DNA of 19,201 nucleotides from CAVPLU01 sp964601325. Lineage in GTDB: Archaea; Thermoproteota; Bathyarchaeia; 40CM-2-53-6. The notes beneath the pieces were generated by a model. The model was not told where the DNA came from, made no database searches, and saw nothing but the letters and a program-made list of their open reading frames with translations. Below are positions 1 through 6,374 of this stretch, piece by piece. The translations under genes were made by a program, and so were the position numbers. How positions within the stretch are numbered: position 1 is the stretch's first letter; each line of letters begins with the position of its first letter. Where the stretch lies: the NCBI GenBank assembly GCA_964601325.1, contig CAZRNA010000028.1, positions 1-19,201 of the forward strand, given 5' to 3'.

Positions 1-188
1 CCGCGCGTAAACGTCGGTTGAGGTGAGATCAAGTAGACCACGTACATGTACAGGCCGTTGAAGAGTCCCGCAGCCAAGCTCGCTAATACTAATCTCTTGT
101 TCGAAATAGCGCCGCTTTTCGATTTGATCAGAGAGCCAACTACTAGGCCGGCCACGATCACGGGGATTATGACTGAAGTCTGTGGCAT
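1..188 (-). CDS. Partial membrane protein (N-terminal part only)
   Basis: An open minus-strand frame starts at ATG 188-186 and continues without a stop past the left edge, giving about 62 residues (start MPQTSVIIPVIVAGLVVGSL). It has two hydrophobic stretches, residues ~5-20 and ~34-55, separated by a basic loop (IKSKSGAISNKR), so it is probably an integral membrane protein. A palindromic TATA-like box at 226-235 lies 42 nt upstream, which predicts a transcript start near 205 and a short leader. The visible part is too small to name a family. Confidence 0.6.
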   Translation of the reverse strand, partial: MPQTSVIIPVIVAGLVVGSLIKSKSGAISNKRLVLASLAAGLFNGLYMYVVYLISPQPTFTR

Positions 189-225
189 GGAGCTCGCGCC
201 ATATTTTCTGTGAGGGCTCTACGAG

Positions 226-235
226 CTTATATAAG
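226..235. promoter_or_regulatory. Palindromic TATA-like box, possibly bidirectional
   Basis: CTTATATAAG is a perfect 10-bp palindrome between the divergent starts at 188 (minus) and 251/376 (plus). It could recruit TBP in either orientation. On the minus strand it predicts a start near 205, ahead of ATG 188. On the plus strand it predicts a start near 256, slightly downstream of ATG 251, which is awkward for that small ORF but fine for the gene at 376. Confidence 0.5.
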
Positions 236-250
236 GCTAGTTCCGAATTG

Positions 251-379
251 ATGCAAAATTCACACCGTAAATCTAGGAGTCGTAATAGCTTGAGCGGCAG
301 AGATAGCTTTCCTAGAATCCTCGACAATGCTGATATCGATGCACGAATTCAGACTCTCCGTGAGATGAGACAGGCATGA
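251..379 (+). CDS. Possible 42-residue small protein ahead of the secreted protein
   Basis: The frame opens with ATG 251 and ends in a TGA that overlaps the ATG of the next gene (ATGA at 376-379), an arrangement typical of translational coupling. The N-terminal half is basic and Ser/Arg-rich (HRKSRSRNSLSGRDSF). The C-terminal half looks helical (ADIDARIQTLREMRQA). No family is recognised and there is no signal peptide. The TATA box centre is only about 20 nt upstream of the ATG, so the real 5' end may exclude this start; the ORF could then be leader sequence. Confidence 0.35.
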   Translation: MQNSHRKSRSRNSLSGRDSFPRILDNADIDARIQTLREMRQA

Positions 380-1263
380 ATTTTCCTGACGAGTTCCGAA
401 AATGCGCAACCGGCGCACTGTTCTTGTTCTTGCTAATTGTCCCGACAGCTGTTGCTCAAGCTCAGAATCCAACACACTTGACCGTGACCATAGAGGGTCA
501 GGTCTTGACCGCGGGCTTCAACAACAACGTCACGCTAACGGTGACAAACAGCTACCCAGCGCAGAGCATCTATCCTTCCTCCGCTATCTACGACGTTGAC
601 GTGGCCGTGTCGATACCGACACCACTACAAATGTCTGGGGACAATCACTGGCACTATGATTCACTCGCGTTACAGCAATCAGTTAGTATAGGATTTCAGG
701 TCTACGCGGCCACCGCAGCAGTGGGCAGCGCTTACGAAGGCACCGTTACGCTGACGTACAGACAGCTCGGTGACGTGTCATATACCTCGGAAAGTCACTC
801 GATCGGCTTCCAGGTTCAAGGTTGGATCAAGCTAGTGCTTTACGGGATACAGTTGACTCCGTCGACCTCCGTACCTGGCGGCAACGTCACGATCTCGGGG
901 AGCCTACTGAACAGCGGAAACTTGGCCGCCTACAATGCCAACGTGACAGTTGAGTCAGAGGCATTGGCACCCGGCACTCAGGCAAGCGTCTTCTTAGGCG
1001 AAATCGACCCGAACATACCTAGGCCCTTCAGCCTCTTGGTAAATTTCAAGAAGACCCTCACCAATGGAACCTATCCAATCCTTGTCAGAGTGTCGGCCGT
1101 AGATACTAACAGGCCTGTCTATCCGTACAACGTACAACAAGCATCGCAGGTTCAAATCACGATACCTGCTGTGCAGACACGAACTCAGACTCGCCAAACA
1201 GGCGTCACTGCGATTCTCCTTGAGGTGCTTCGCTTTCTCTACGGCCTATTCTTCGGGTTCTGA
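376..1263 (+). CDS. Secreted, C-terminally anchored beta-sandwich (CARDB/S-layer-like) protein
   Basis: 295 residues. There is a clear signal peptide (hydrophobic TGALFLFLLIVPTAVA, cut near AQAQ, residue ~30). Two Ig-like/CARDB-like beta-sandwich segments follow at ~33-145 and ~155-265; the second has the usual SVPGGNVTISGSLLNSGN opening and several N-x-S/T sites. A C-terminal hydrophobic helix (~276-295, GVTAILLEVLRFLYGLFFGF) ends at the last residue and probably anchors the protein outside the membrane. Such proteins (COG1361-like) often sit beside ABC exporters in archaea; here a MacB-like pair converges on it. The fold is inferred from sequence texture; ligand and role are unknown. Confidence 0.75.
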   Translation: MNFPDEFRKCATGALFLFLLIVPTAVAQAQNPTHLTVTIEGQVLTAGFNNNVTLTVTNSYPAQSIYPSSAIYDVDVAVSIPTPLQMSGDNHWHYDSLALQQSVSIGFQVYAATAAVGSAYEGTVTLTYRQLGDVSYTSESHSIGFQVQGWIKLVLYGIQLTPSTSVPGGNVTISGSLLNSGNLAAYNANVTVESEALAPGTQASVFLGEIDPNIPRPFSLLVNFKKTLTNGTYPILVRVSAVDTNRPVYPYNVQQASQVQITIPAVQTRTQTRQTGVTAILLEVLRFLYGLFFGF

Positions 1264-1358
1264 AGCATTGTATCAAGGGTTTGCGCGATTTACTCATGCT
1301 ACTATGTCACTATGCCACGCTAATCCTTGGGGTCAGGCAAGTCGAATAGAGTCTCGCC

Positions 1359-1376
1359 GGTTCCGTTTGCGGAATC
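1359..1376 (-). terminator. Small hairpin between convergent genes
   Basis: GGTTCCG-TTTG-CGGAATC forms a 7-bp stem (one G-T pair) with a 4-nt loop, just past the stop of the ABC permease on the minus strand. Part of it is repeated next door (TTTGCGGAAT occurs twice). There is no T-run after the stem, so a terminator role is only suggested by position. Confidence 0.3.
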
Positions 1377-1387
1377 CCTTTGCGGAA

Positions 1388-2665
1388 TTACTCGTACTTT
1401 AGTGCCGCAACAGCGTTCATTCTTGAGCCTCTCCATGCAGGGTAGAGTCCTGCCAATATGGCTAGCCCAATTGGGAACACCAACGAGAAGAGTATGAGTT
1501 CTGTTGAGAATACAGGTTGGATTCCAGTTGCAGCTGCTGCTCCTCCTCCGCCGCCTGGTCCTCCAAATCCGATGGCTACACGTCCTCCTCCAAGTCCACC
1601 TAGCATTCCTCCCATGAGGAACGAAATCGCATAGCCGAGAGCCAGTCCGCAGACGCCTCCGATCGCTCCTGTAAGGGCAGCTTCTGACAGGAACATGCCC
1701 ATTATCTGTCGCGGTCTGTATCCTATCGCCTTCAATATTCCGATCTCTCTAGTGCGTTCCATTACTGAAACATACATTGTGTTAACTATTCCAACAGTCG
1801 CCACGAACAATGAGACCGCGCCGATACTCCCTAGGAACAATGTAAGCTGCCCTGTTATTGATTGGATACTTGACAGAATCTGTCCGGGGCTAATCACTCG
1901 AACGTTTGTTGAGTAGTATGTCGTGATGTCTGTTTGGACAGCCTGCACATCGTCTGTGTTGTCTACTATGACGTAGATCCCTGTGAAGTATGGGGTTCTA
2001 GCGAGGAGCTGTGTTGCTTGCAAGGATACAAAGATCGTGTCGTCGATATTGGAAAACAGGGCCGTTCCGTACGGTGCGAGGATTGCGTTTGCAAGAACTG
2101 TGTAAGTGACAGCAACAGTTCCTTTGCTGCTTCTGATTCCGCTGACCGACATGGAAACCATCTGGTTGAGGCCAATCGGTGTTCCTGATACGGGGTTTGC
2201 TATCCCGTCTCCTACAACGGCAGAGGTCGTATCACCTGCACCAGGGAGGAATCCCTGCTCAACAGTCAGTCCCTTGTAGAGTATTGGAAGGGCTGATAGG
2301 TCCATCCCGACGATGCTCGCTCGAAGCGAAGTTCCACCATTGTTGACGGTGGCACTATAGCTGTAGAATGGGTAGGCTGCAACCACGCCTGGTATCGTTG
2401 TCAGGTAGTTCACGTCCAGCTGGCTCAGCTGATAGCTGGTCGTGGAGCCGCGTTCAAAGAATCCTCCTGCGTTTTGTATCGTGAGCACGTTCGCTCCGGT
2501 CTTCTCGATGCTGCCAGTGATGTTTGCGTTGAGTCCACTTGAACTAGCTATCAGTGCTAGAATGATCGCTGAGCCAACTGCTATTCCAAGTATTGTCAGG
2601 ACACTGCGCATCTTTCTGTCGACGAGTGCTTTGTAGGCTAACTTGAGCATGTCAGCTAGTTGCAT
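1388..2665 (-). CDS. MacB/FtsX-type ABC transporter permease
   Basis: About 425 residues with the layout of MacB/LolC-type permeases. There is an N-terminal TM helix after KALVDRKMRSVLTILGIAVG, then an extracytoplasmic MacB_PCD domain of about 210 residues. Three C-terminal TM helices follow, carrying the FtsX signatures VMERTREIGILKAIGYRPRQ and LYPAWRGSRMNAVAALKYE. This type uses ATP hydrolysed by its partner to drive transport or mechanical work across the membrane, often on lipids, peptides or lipoproteins. Start: ATG 2674 is also in frame, but GGAGATGA at 2678-2671 is well placed for ATG 2665 and abuts 2674, so 2665 is preferred. Unusual: a Gly/Ala-rich loop between the last two helices (about 354-384 counted from 2674). 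The ATPase gene lies 93 nt upstream; the substrate is unknown. Confidence 0.9.
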   Translation of the reverse strand: MQLADMLKLAYKALVDRKMRSVLTILGIAVGSAIILALIASSSGLNANITGSIEKTGANVLTIQNAGGFFERGSTTSYQLSQLDVNYLTTIPGVVAAYPFYSYSATVNNGGTSLRASIVGMDLSALPILYKGLTVEQGFLPGAGDTTSAVVGDGIANPVSGTPIGLNQMVSMSVSGIRSSKGTVAVTYTVLANAILAPYGTALFSNIDDTIFVSLQATQLLARTPYFTGIYVIVDNTDDVQAVQTDITTYYSTNVRVISPGQILSSIQSITGQLTLFLGSIGAVSLFVATVGIVNTMYVSVMERTREIGILKAIGYRPRQIMGMFLSEAALTGAIGGVCGLALGYAISFLMGGMLGGLGGGRVAIGFGGPGGGGGAAAATGIQPVFSTELILFSLVFPIGLAILAGLYPAWRGSRMNAVAALKYE

Positions 2666-2758
2666 TGTTCTCATCTCCGAATATTGTTAGGTTTCGCCTA
2701 TTGGAGCAGCAAGCGTAGAAGCTGTCTCTTTCTGGTCGTCTCGATTTCAGCATTCGAA

Positions 2759-3499
2759 TCAAGTCTCCGTGTAGGAATCCATTCGTCGAATAGACTCGTC
2801 TTTCTCGATCAACCCGTCCTTTATGGTGACGATCCGGTGGGTCATATTGGCAACGTCGGGATTGTGAGTCACAATCACGAACGTGGTTCCCAAGGTTTTG
2901 TTGACCTGAACTATGTAGTTTAGAACTTCAAGGGTGGTCACCGAATCCACATTGCCGGTTGGTTCGTCACCAAGGACTATGGCAGGCTCGGTAACTAGTG
3001 CTCTAGCAATTGCGACGCGTTGCTGCTCTCCACCGCTAAGCTCGGTGGGGCGTTTCTTTGCTTTCCTGCTTAATCCAACCGCGCTTAGCATCTTGAGCGA
3101 TCTGCTCCTGCGAACTCGCTCGGGCAACCCTCTTGCTACGAGGGGCATCTCCACATTCTCAATCGAGCTAAGTCTTTGAATCAGATTGAAGGACTGGTAT
3201 ACGAACCCTATCTTTCGGTTGCGAAGAAGAGCAAGCTTGTCTTCGTTTAATCTTCTGAGATCAATGCCATCAATAATTACTCGGCCTGAAGTCGGCGGGT
3301 CAAGAGCACCGACGACATTGAGGAACGTTGATTTCCCGCTGCCAGAAGGCCCAACGATTGAGACAAGCTCGCCTTTGGGTATCGAAATGCTCACTCCCCT
3401 GAGTGCTGGATAGTCAACGTGCCCGATACGGTAGGCCTTTGTGACATCAATCGTTCGGACGGCGGGCACGTCTTGTTTAGTCAAAGTGGTCTCAACCAC
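2759..3499 (-). CDS. ABC transporter ATP-binding protein (MacB/LolD-like)
   Basis: 246 residues with all NBD motifs: Walker A GPSGSGKST at 50-58, Q-loop Gln102 in YQSFNL, signature LSGGEQQR at 153-160, Walker B AIVLGDEP with catalytic Glu178, and switch His211 (VTHNPD). It powers the MacB-like permease encoded just downstream; the two are probably one transcript. Start: the frame is open to a codon at 3571, but the extra 24 residues precede the normal N-terminus. GTG 3499 has a TATA-like box (3523-3530) centred 27 nt upstream, ideal for a leaderless archaeal message, so GTG 3499 is chosen. Confidence 0.92.
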   Translation of the reverse strand: MVETTLTKQDVPAVRTIDVTKAYRIGHVDYPALRGVSISIPKGELVSIVGPSGSGKSTFLNVVGALDPPTSGRVIIDGIDLRRLNEDKLALLRNRKIGFVYQSFNLIQRLSSIENVEMPLVARGLPERVRRSRSLKMLSAVGLSRKAKKRPTELSGGEQQRVAIARALVTEPAIVLGDEPTGNVDSVTTLEVLNYIVQVNKTLGTTFVIVTHNPDVANMTHRIVTIKDGLIEKDESIRRMDSYTET

Positions 3500-3522
3500 G
3501 CGACATCGTTCCCGTCCTCGCA

Positions 3523-3530
3523 GATTTACA
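3523..3530 (-). promoter_or_regulatory. TATA-like box of the ABC ATPase/permease operon
   Basis: On the minus strand TGTAAATC is centred about 27 nt before the GTG at 3499, the spacing expected when transcription begins at or next to the start codon. It sits inside the longer open frame, which argues against a start at 3571. Confidence 0.45.
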
Positions 3531-3734
3531 CCTTTTGCAAGCCAATTGATAGCTACCGACGCACTTCGCAATGCTCTTTGGCACTTCTGCTCGTAGCATT
3601 GAGTTTGACGAAGATTCTTGAACTAATTCTAGTTTTCAGCCGAAACGATCACTTGCCGGTCACGACAGGAACCGAGCGAAATCCGAAAGAGAGTTACTAC
3701 GCCAGCCACGCATTGACCATCGAGTTGAGGAAAG

Positions 3735-3842
3735 TTGTCAGGCATTCTAGTTAATGCGGTTGAGAAAGGGTTCGGCGCTGTTGTGCCGGTAGATCAGCTC
3801 ACCTTCGAAGTGGACAAAGGTGATGTGCTCAGGATTTCCTAG
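3735..3842 (+). pseudogene. Remnant of an ABC-transporter ATPase N-terminus
   Basis: A short plus-strand frame reads AVEKGFGAVVPVDQLTFEV then DKGDVLRIS before a stop at 3840-3842. This closely resembles the first strands of ABC ATPases (the usual V-x-K-x-F-G-x-x-x-A-x-D-x-[VL]-[ST]-F-x-V-x-x-G-[ED]-[VI] pattern), which directly precede Walker A. No Walker A follows in any frame; the frame stops and then runs into the 3' end of the convergent neighbour. A TGA lies shortly upstream and no ATG is in frame. It is probably a decayed fragment; about 35 codons of chance similarity cannot be ruled out. The rest of 3500-3850 shows no gene. Confidence 0.4.
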
Positions 3843-3850
3843 AATTGCGA

Positions 3851-4252
3851 TTAGTCCAAGACTCGAGTTGGCTCTATCTTGATTATGACACGTCTCTCTC
3901 CAGGCGCTCGCGATGGGTATCTGTCCTTGCCTATGTACTTCTTGGCAAGCTTGTCAATGTGAGCGTCGGCACCTTCGAGCGTCTGTGACACGACGCGACC
4001 ATGAATCACGATCTTGTCGTACATGTTGTTCTGATCAGCAACAGAAAGCGCAACGCGCGGCTCTCTAGTGACATTCCTCTGTTTTACACGCCCCATTGCT
4101 GTGTTAACAAGAATCGTGTCGCCCTCGCGGTCGATCCAGACAGGCGCGACATGCGGAGCGCCATCTGGCATGATGGTTGCAAGAAAAGCGAAATTCTTGT
4201 CGTCGATCAGTCTGACGGCCTTAGCATTCAACTTCTCTACGGACAATAACAT
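3851..4252 (-). CDS. Pyridoxamine-5'-phosphate-oxidase-like (F420/FMN split-barrel) protein
   Basis: 133 residues, the usual size of the PPOX-class split barrel (Rv1155-like, F420- or FMN-binding). Visible family features are KNFAFLATIMPDGAPHVAPV near the N-terminus (strand-turn-strand), VNTAMGRVKQRNVTREPRVA in the middle (Lys/Arg residues that contact cofactor phosphate in relatives), and a C-terminal RVIIKIEPTRV strand. Members reduce small substrates with F420H2 or bind flavin/haem breakdown products; the substrate cannot be told. The open frame extends to 4345, but the TATA-like box at 4277-4284 is centred 28 nt before ATG 4252 (25 nt before GTG 4255), so a leaderless start there is preferred. 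It is a single-gene unit. Confidence 0.85.
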   Translation of the reverse strand: MLLSVEKLNAKAVRLIDDKNFAFLATIMPDGAPHVAPVWIDREGDTILVNTAMGRVKQRNVTREPRVALSVADQNNMYDKIVIHGRVVSQTLEGADAHIDKLAKKYIGKDRYPSRAPGERRVIIKIEPTRVLD

Positions 4253-4276
4253 CACAGTTCGTGATCGTTGTTCCTC

Positions 4277-4284
4277 AATAAAAG
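4277..4284 (-). promoter_or_regulatory. TATA-like box of the split-barrel gene
   Basis: On the minus strand CTTTTATT lies in an A/T-rich stretch and is centred 25-28 nt before the in-frame GTG 4255/ATG 4252. It supports the short start over the upstream extension. Confidence 0.5.
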
Positions 4285-4425
4285 TAAAGTTTGCTTGGAC
4301 CTTGAGAAAGGCAGGTTCCGCCTGCTTGCACACGTCCCGATTCATGATCCTGAGCTGACGGCTACTGGGTCAGCGTCCGGCGCAAGATCTTCCGCAGCAC
4401 ATCGTCATGACTCGGCGATCAACAC

Positions 4426-4447
4426 AAAAAAAGGAGAAAAAGGAAAG
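4426..4447 (-). terminator. T-tract terminator on the minus strand
   Basis: The minus strand reads two long T-rich runs (CTTTTTCTCC then TTTTTTTGTG). Runs of T are the main archaeal termination signal. It lies about 35-50 nt past the Lys-rich mini-ORF and roughly 130-150 nt past a TATA-like box at 4597-4602, so it would end a short minus-strand transcript or read-through from the gluconolactonase-like gene. Confidence 0.5.
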
Positions 4448-4479
4448 AATGGACGTGATCCGACGTCTATTGGCATCGT

Positions 4480-4518
4480 CTATTTCTTATGCTTCTTCTT
4501 CTTTGACTTTTTCGGCAT
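4480..4518 (-). CDS. Possible 12-codon Lys-rich mini-ORF
   Basis: ATG 4518 opens MPKKSKKKKHKK followed by TAG. Most lysines use AAG, which suggests selection as codons rather than a plain A-run. The same frame upstream, back to a TGA near 4580, reads GESPPNWRRQLRSKQG without a standard start codon, so this may be the tail of a decayed basic protein. In another frame ATG 4592 opens a 41-codon ORF (MASTNDVSGANRRLIGVDSS and on) ending at 4467. A TATA-like box lies at 4597-4602 and a T-tract at 4426-4447. Which frame, if any, is translated is unresolved. The rest of 4253-4691 holds no recognisable gene. Confidence 0.25.
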   Translation of the reverse strand: MPKKSKKKKHKK

Positions 4519-4596
4519 TCCTTGTTTGCTCCGGAGCTGTCGACGCCAATTAGGCGGCGATTCGCCCCTGAAACATCATTAGTGGATGCCATGGCG

Positions 4597-4602
4597 TTTA
4601 AA
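4597..4602 (-). promoter_or_regulatory. TATA-like box of a possible mini-transcript
   Basis: TTTAAA, in an AATTTAAAC context on the minus strand, predicts a transcript start near 4573. The predicted RNA would contain back-to-back short hairpins (CGCC-TAATT-GGCG and GCTCCGGAGC), the Lys-rich mini-ORF, then the T-tract. The box is palindromic, so direction is not fixed. Confidence 0.35.
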
Positions 4603-4691
4603 TTGATCGGTTCTTGCCCAATATGGCATCCTTATGGAGCTAGCGTCGCTTTTTGTGCGAATTTCCGGGGGTGGACGGGCGAAACGGCATG

Positions 4692-5537
4692 CTAGAGCTT
4701 GGGATAGTGGAGAGCAGCGCCGGGTTCCCCTACGTCGAAGGCACCGACATGAGTCCCGCCGAGGTTCGCGTAGAAGAGGCGCGTTCCTTTGGGTTCAAAC
4801 GCGACGTTTGTAGGCTGGTTCAAGACCTCGCCAGTAGTATCCTCGATGACAAGCTCGACGTTCTGATCGGGTGACACGACATAGATGCGGTTCGGAAGAT
4901 AGCATGAAACATACAGGTTCCCGCTCTTTGCAAATGCCAGCCCATCTAGTATGTTCCCCGGGAACTGAGCATAGATCTCAGGTGACCGCACTTTCCCATC
5001 TTTGTCGATCGGGATGCGCAGAATGTCTGCTGCGGTGCTCTCGATCATGAAGACGGCTCCATCCTTGGGCGATATCGCGAGCCCGTTTGGAAAGTGCCAA
5101 TTCCCGCCGATCATCGACTCTGACTGCCCCTTGGGTCTGACTCGTATCAATCGGCCGTTTGGCTTCCAGTAGTCGCCGGAATCAGAGAAGTAGTAGTTGC
5201 CTCTCGCGTCGAACGAGCCATAGTTAGGGTTCACTAGAGGGCCATCGGGAGCCTCGTCACAGTAGACTGAGATCTCCCCTTTCTGGGTGACACGGTTGAC
5301 TTGGTGTCTGGAGGCGTTACAAACGTAGACACTGTGGTTCCGATCAACTGCCACACCTCCGAGGAATCCTTGGACGTTCGCCAGCTGCCGAAGTTCAAAC
5401 TTCGGCGGAGTCATCACATAGACCTGACCGCTGAACCCGCCCGCGTAGAGGCGACCATCAAGGCCGAAGTTGATGCACTCCGAATGATCTAGACCGGTCT
5501 GAATTATCTCAACTTGATGAACGTTGTGAGGTTTCAA
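4692..5537 (-). CDS. SMP-30/gluconolactonase-like beta-propeller protein
   Basis: 281 residues, typical for the SMP-30/gluconolactonase/LRE family. Propeller-blade repeats are visible throughout: DGRLYAGGFSGQVYVM (~27-42), VDRNHSVYVCN (~64-74), DARGNYYFSDSGDYW (~109-123), WHFPNGLAISPKDGAVFMIE (~147-166), LDGLAFAKSGNLYVSCY (~197-213) and TNVAFEPKGTRLFYANL (~243-259). The Asn of FPNGLA and the Asp of LDGLAF match metal-ligand positions of lactonases. Family members hydrolyse sugar or other lactones with a divalent metal; the substrate is unknown. There is no signal peptide, so it is cytoplasmic. Start is TTG 5537: no ATG/GTG exists in the open frame above it. TTCAAAAG near 5579-5586 may be the TATA element. 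Confidence 0.85.
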   Translation of the reverse strand: MKPHNVHQVEIIQTGLDHSECINFGLDGRLYAGGFSGQVYVMTPPKFELRQLANVQGFLGGVAVDRNHSVYVCNASRHQVNRVTQKGEISVYCDEAPDGPLVNPNYGSFDARGNYYFSDSGDYWKPNGRLIRVRPKGQSESMIGGNWHFPNGLAISPKDGAVFMIESTAADILRIPIDKDGKVRSPEIYAQFPGNILDGLAFAKSGNLYVSCYLPNRIYVVSPDQNVELVIEDTTGEVLNQPTNVAFEPKGTRLFYANLGGTHVGAFDVGEPGAALHYPKL

Positions 5538-5630
5538 TTCTGCTGTTCCCCGTGACCACGCACGCAGGTAGACTGTGCTTTTGAACCTTTTCGAATCTGA
5601 CGTCTGTGATCGTCACCGCGGTCAGTATGG

Positions 5631-6110
5631 CTAACCGGCTTGACTGCTCTTCGGAAGGAGCGCGCCGTATCTTGCTCCGAGATTGTTGACGACACTAGAC
5701 ATTCCGCTTGGATCGAAGCTCACGACGACAAGAAAGTCGTCCACATAGAATGCAAGTAGATAGACTCGCGAGTACGCGACAACGACCGAGTTGAGTTCTC
5801 CAGAACTGCCTATGAGCTCTCGCCAGAACAATCCCATGATGGTCGGGAACTCTTTCAGTGTTCGTTCCTCCGTCATAGGATCGACGTAGCTAATGGTTCC
5901 GGGACGTTGCGCGTTTCCTAGGATGTTGCCGCGCTGATCGACTATTCCCACCCATCGTATCTCTTTGTCCAGCTTGAAGAGTTCATCGACTAGTTCCTTT
6001 GCATTCATGGCTCGGGTCAGCGTATCCTGAACAGAGCGGCTACTTAACTGTGCAACAACGGTTTCCATGCATTCTGGCGGTCTATTCGGTATTGAATTTG
6101 ACGCATTCAT
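5631..6110 (-). CDS. Roadblock/DUF6659-like small regulatory-type protein
   Basis: 159 residues from ATG 6110. The core (about 37-150) has the pattern of a small alpha/beta family I associate with Thaumarchaeota (DUF6659-like, roadblock/profilin-like fold): an N-terminal helix (ELVDELFKLDKEIRWVGIVD), a strand-turn with RGNILG, a helix containing LKEFPTIMGLFWRE, then strands SVVVAYSRVYLLAFYVDD and FLVVVSFDPSG and a last helix. Such proteins have no known enzymatic motif; signalling or small-molecule sensing is only a guess. Start: GGAG at 6120-6117 is 6 nt before ATG 6110, while the open frame to 6266 has an Arg-rich extension that looks non-coding and overlaps another candidate ORF. ATG 6068 is a further option. 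Confidence 0.65.
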   Translation of the reverse strand: MNASNSIPNRPPECMETVVAQLSSRSVQDTLTRAMNAKELVDELFKLDKEIRWVGIVDQRGNILGNAQRPGTISYVDPMTEERTLKEFPTIMGLFWRELIGSSGELNSVVVAYSRVYLLAFYVDDFLVVVSFDPSGMSSVVNNLGARYGALLPKSSQAG

Positions 6111-6333
6111 AATAGTCTCCATGCACAGGGGTCCTGCTAGCGACAGCAACCATTGGATGATGATGGCCGACCGGATGCTCGGAGTTCTTCTTGCCCGCGC
6201 CGTTCCATGGACATTTGGGCCCTTCCTGGTTCTTCGAATTCGCATGGGCGTGATTGCACGGCCCATGTTGAACGCTGAGAATCACAACGACCTGACCGCC
6301 ATGATGTTTGTCAAGCAAAGACGATGGTAGCAA
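6082..6333 (-). CDS. Possible small His/Cys-rich protein
   Basis: Up to 83 residues from TTG 6333; GTG 6285 would give 67. The sequence has spaced Cys/His (VQHGPCNHAHANSK, GPKCPWNGAGKK, GHHHP) that could bind a metal, and its codons (AAG, AAC, GGC, GTC) look more natural than the other frames here. Its end overlaps the 5' end of the next gene by 29 nt, and that gene's Shine-Dalgarno lies inside it, as in a coupled pair. No strong promoter or SD is visible at either start. The family is not recognised; it could be spurious. Confidence 0.3.
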   Translation of the reverse strand: MLPSSLLDKHHGGQVVVILSVQHGPCNHAHANSKNQEGPKCPWNGAGKKNSEHPVGHHHPMVAVASRTPVHGDYYECVKFNTE

Positions 6334-6374
6334 AAAGGGCTAGACCGAGAACGCTCCTAGGTGACAGCCTATTT

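Noticed and set aside
3419..3754. 111-codon plus-strand frame
   Set aside because: Its first third is antisense to the ABC ATPase, and the rest has no family features or promoter.
4268..4582. 104-codon plus-strand frame with a Phe-rich stretch
   Set aside because: The Phe run is the reverse complement of AAG-rich Lys codons and there is no start signal.
6067..6330. 87-codon plus-strand frame
   Set aside because: No promoter or family features, and it overlaps the 5' end of the better-supported roadblock-like gene.
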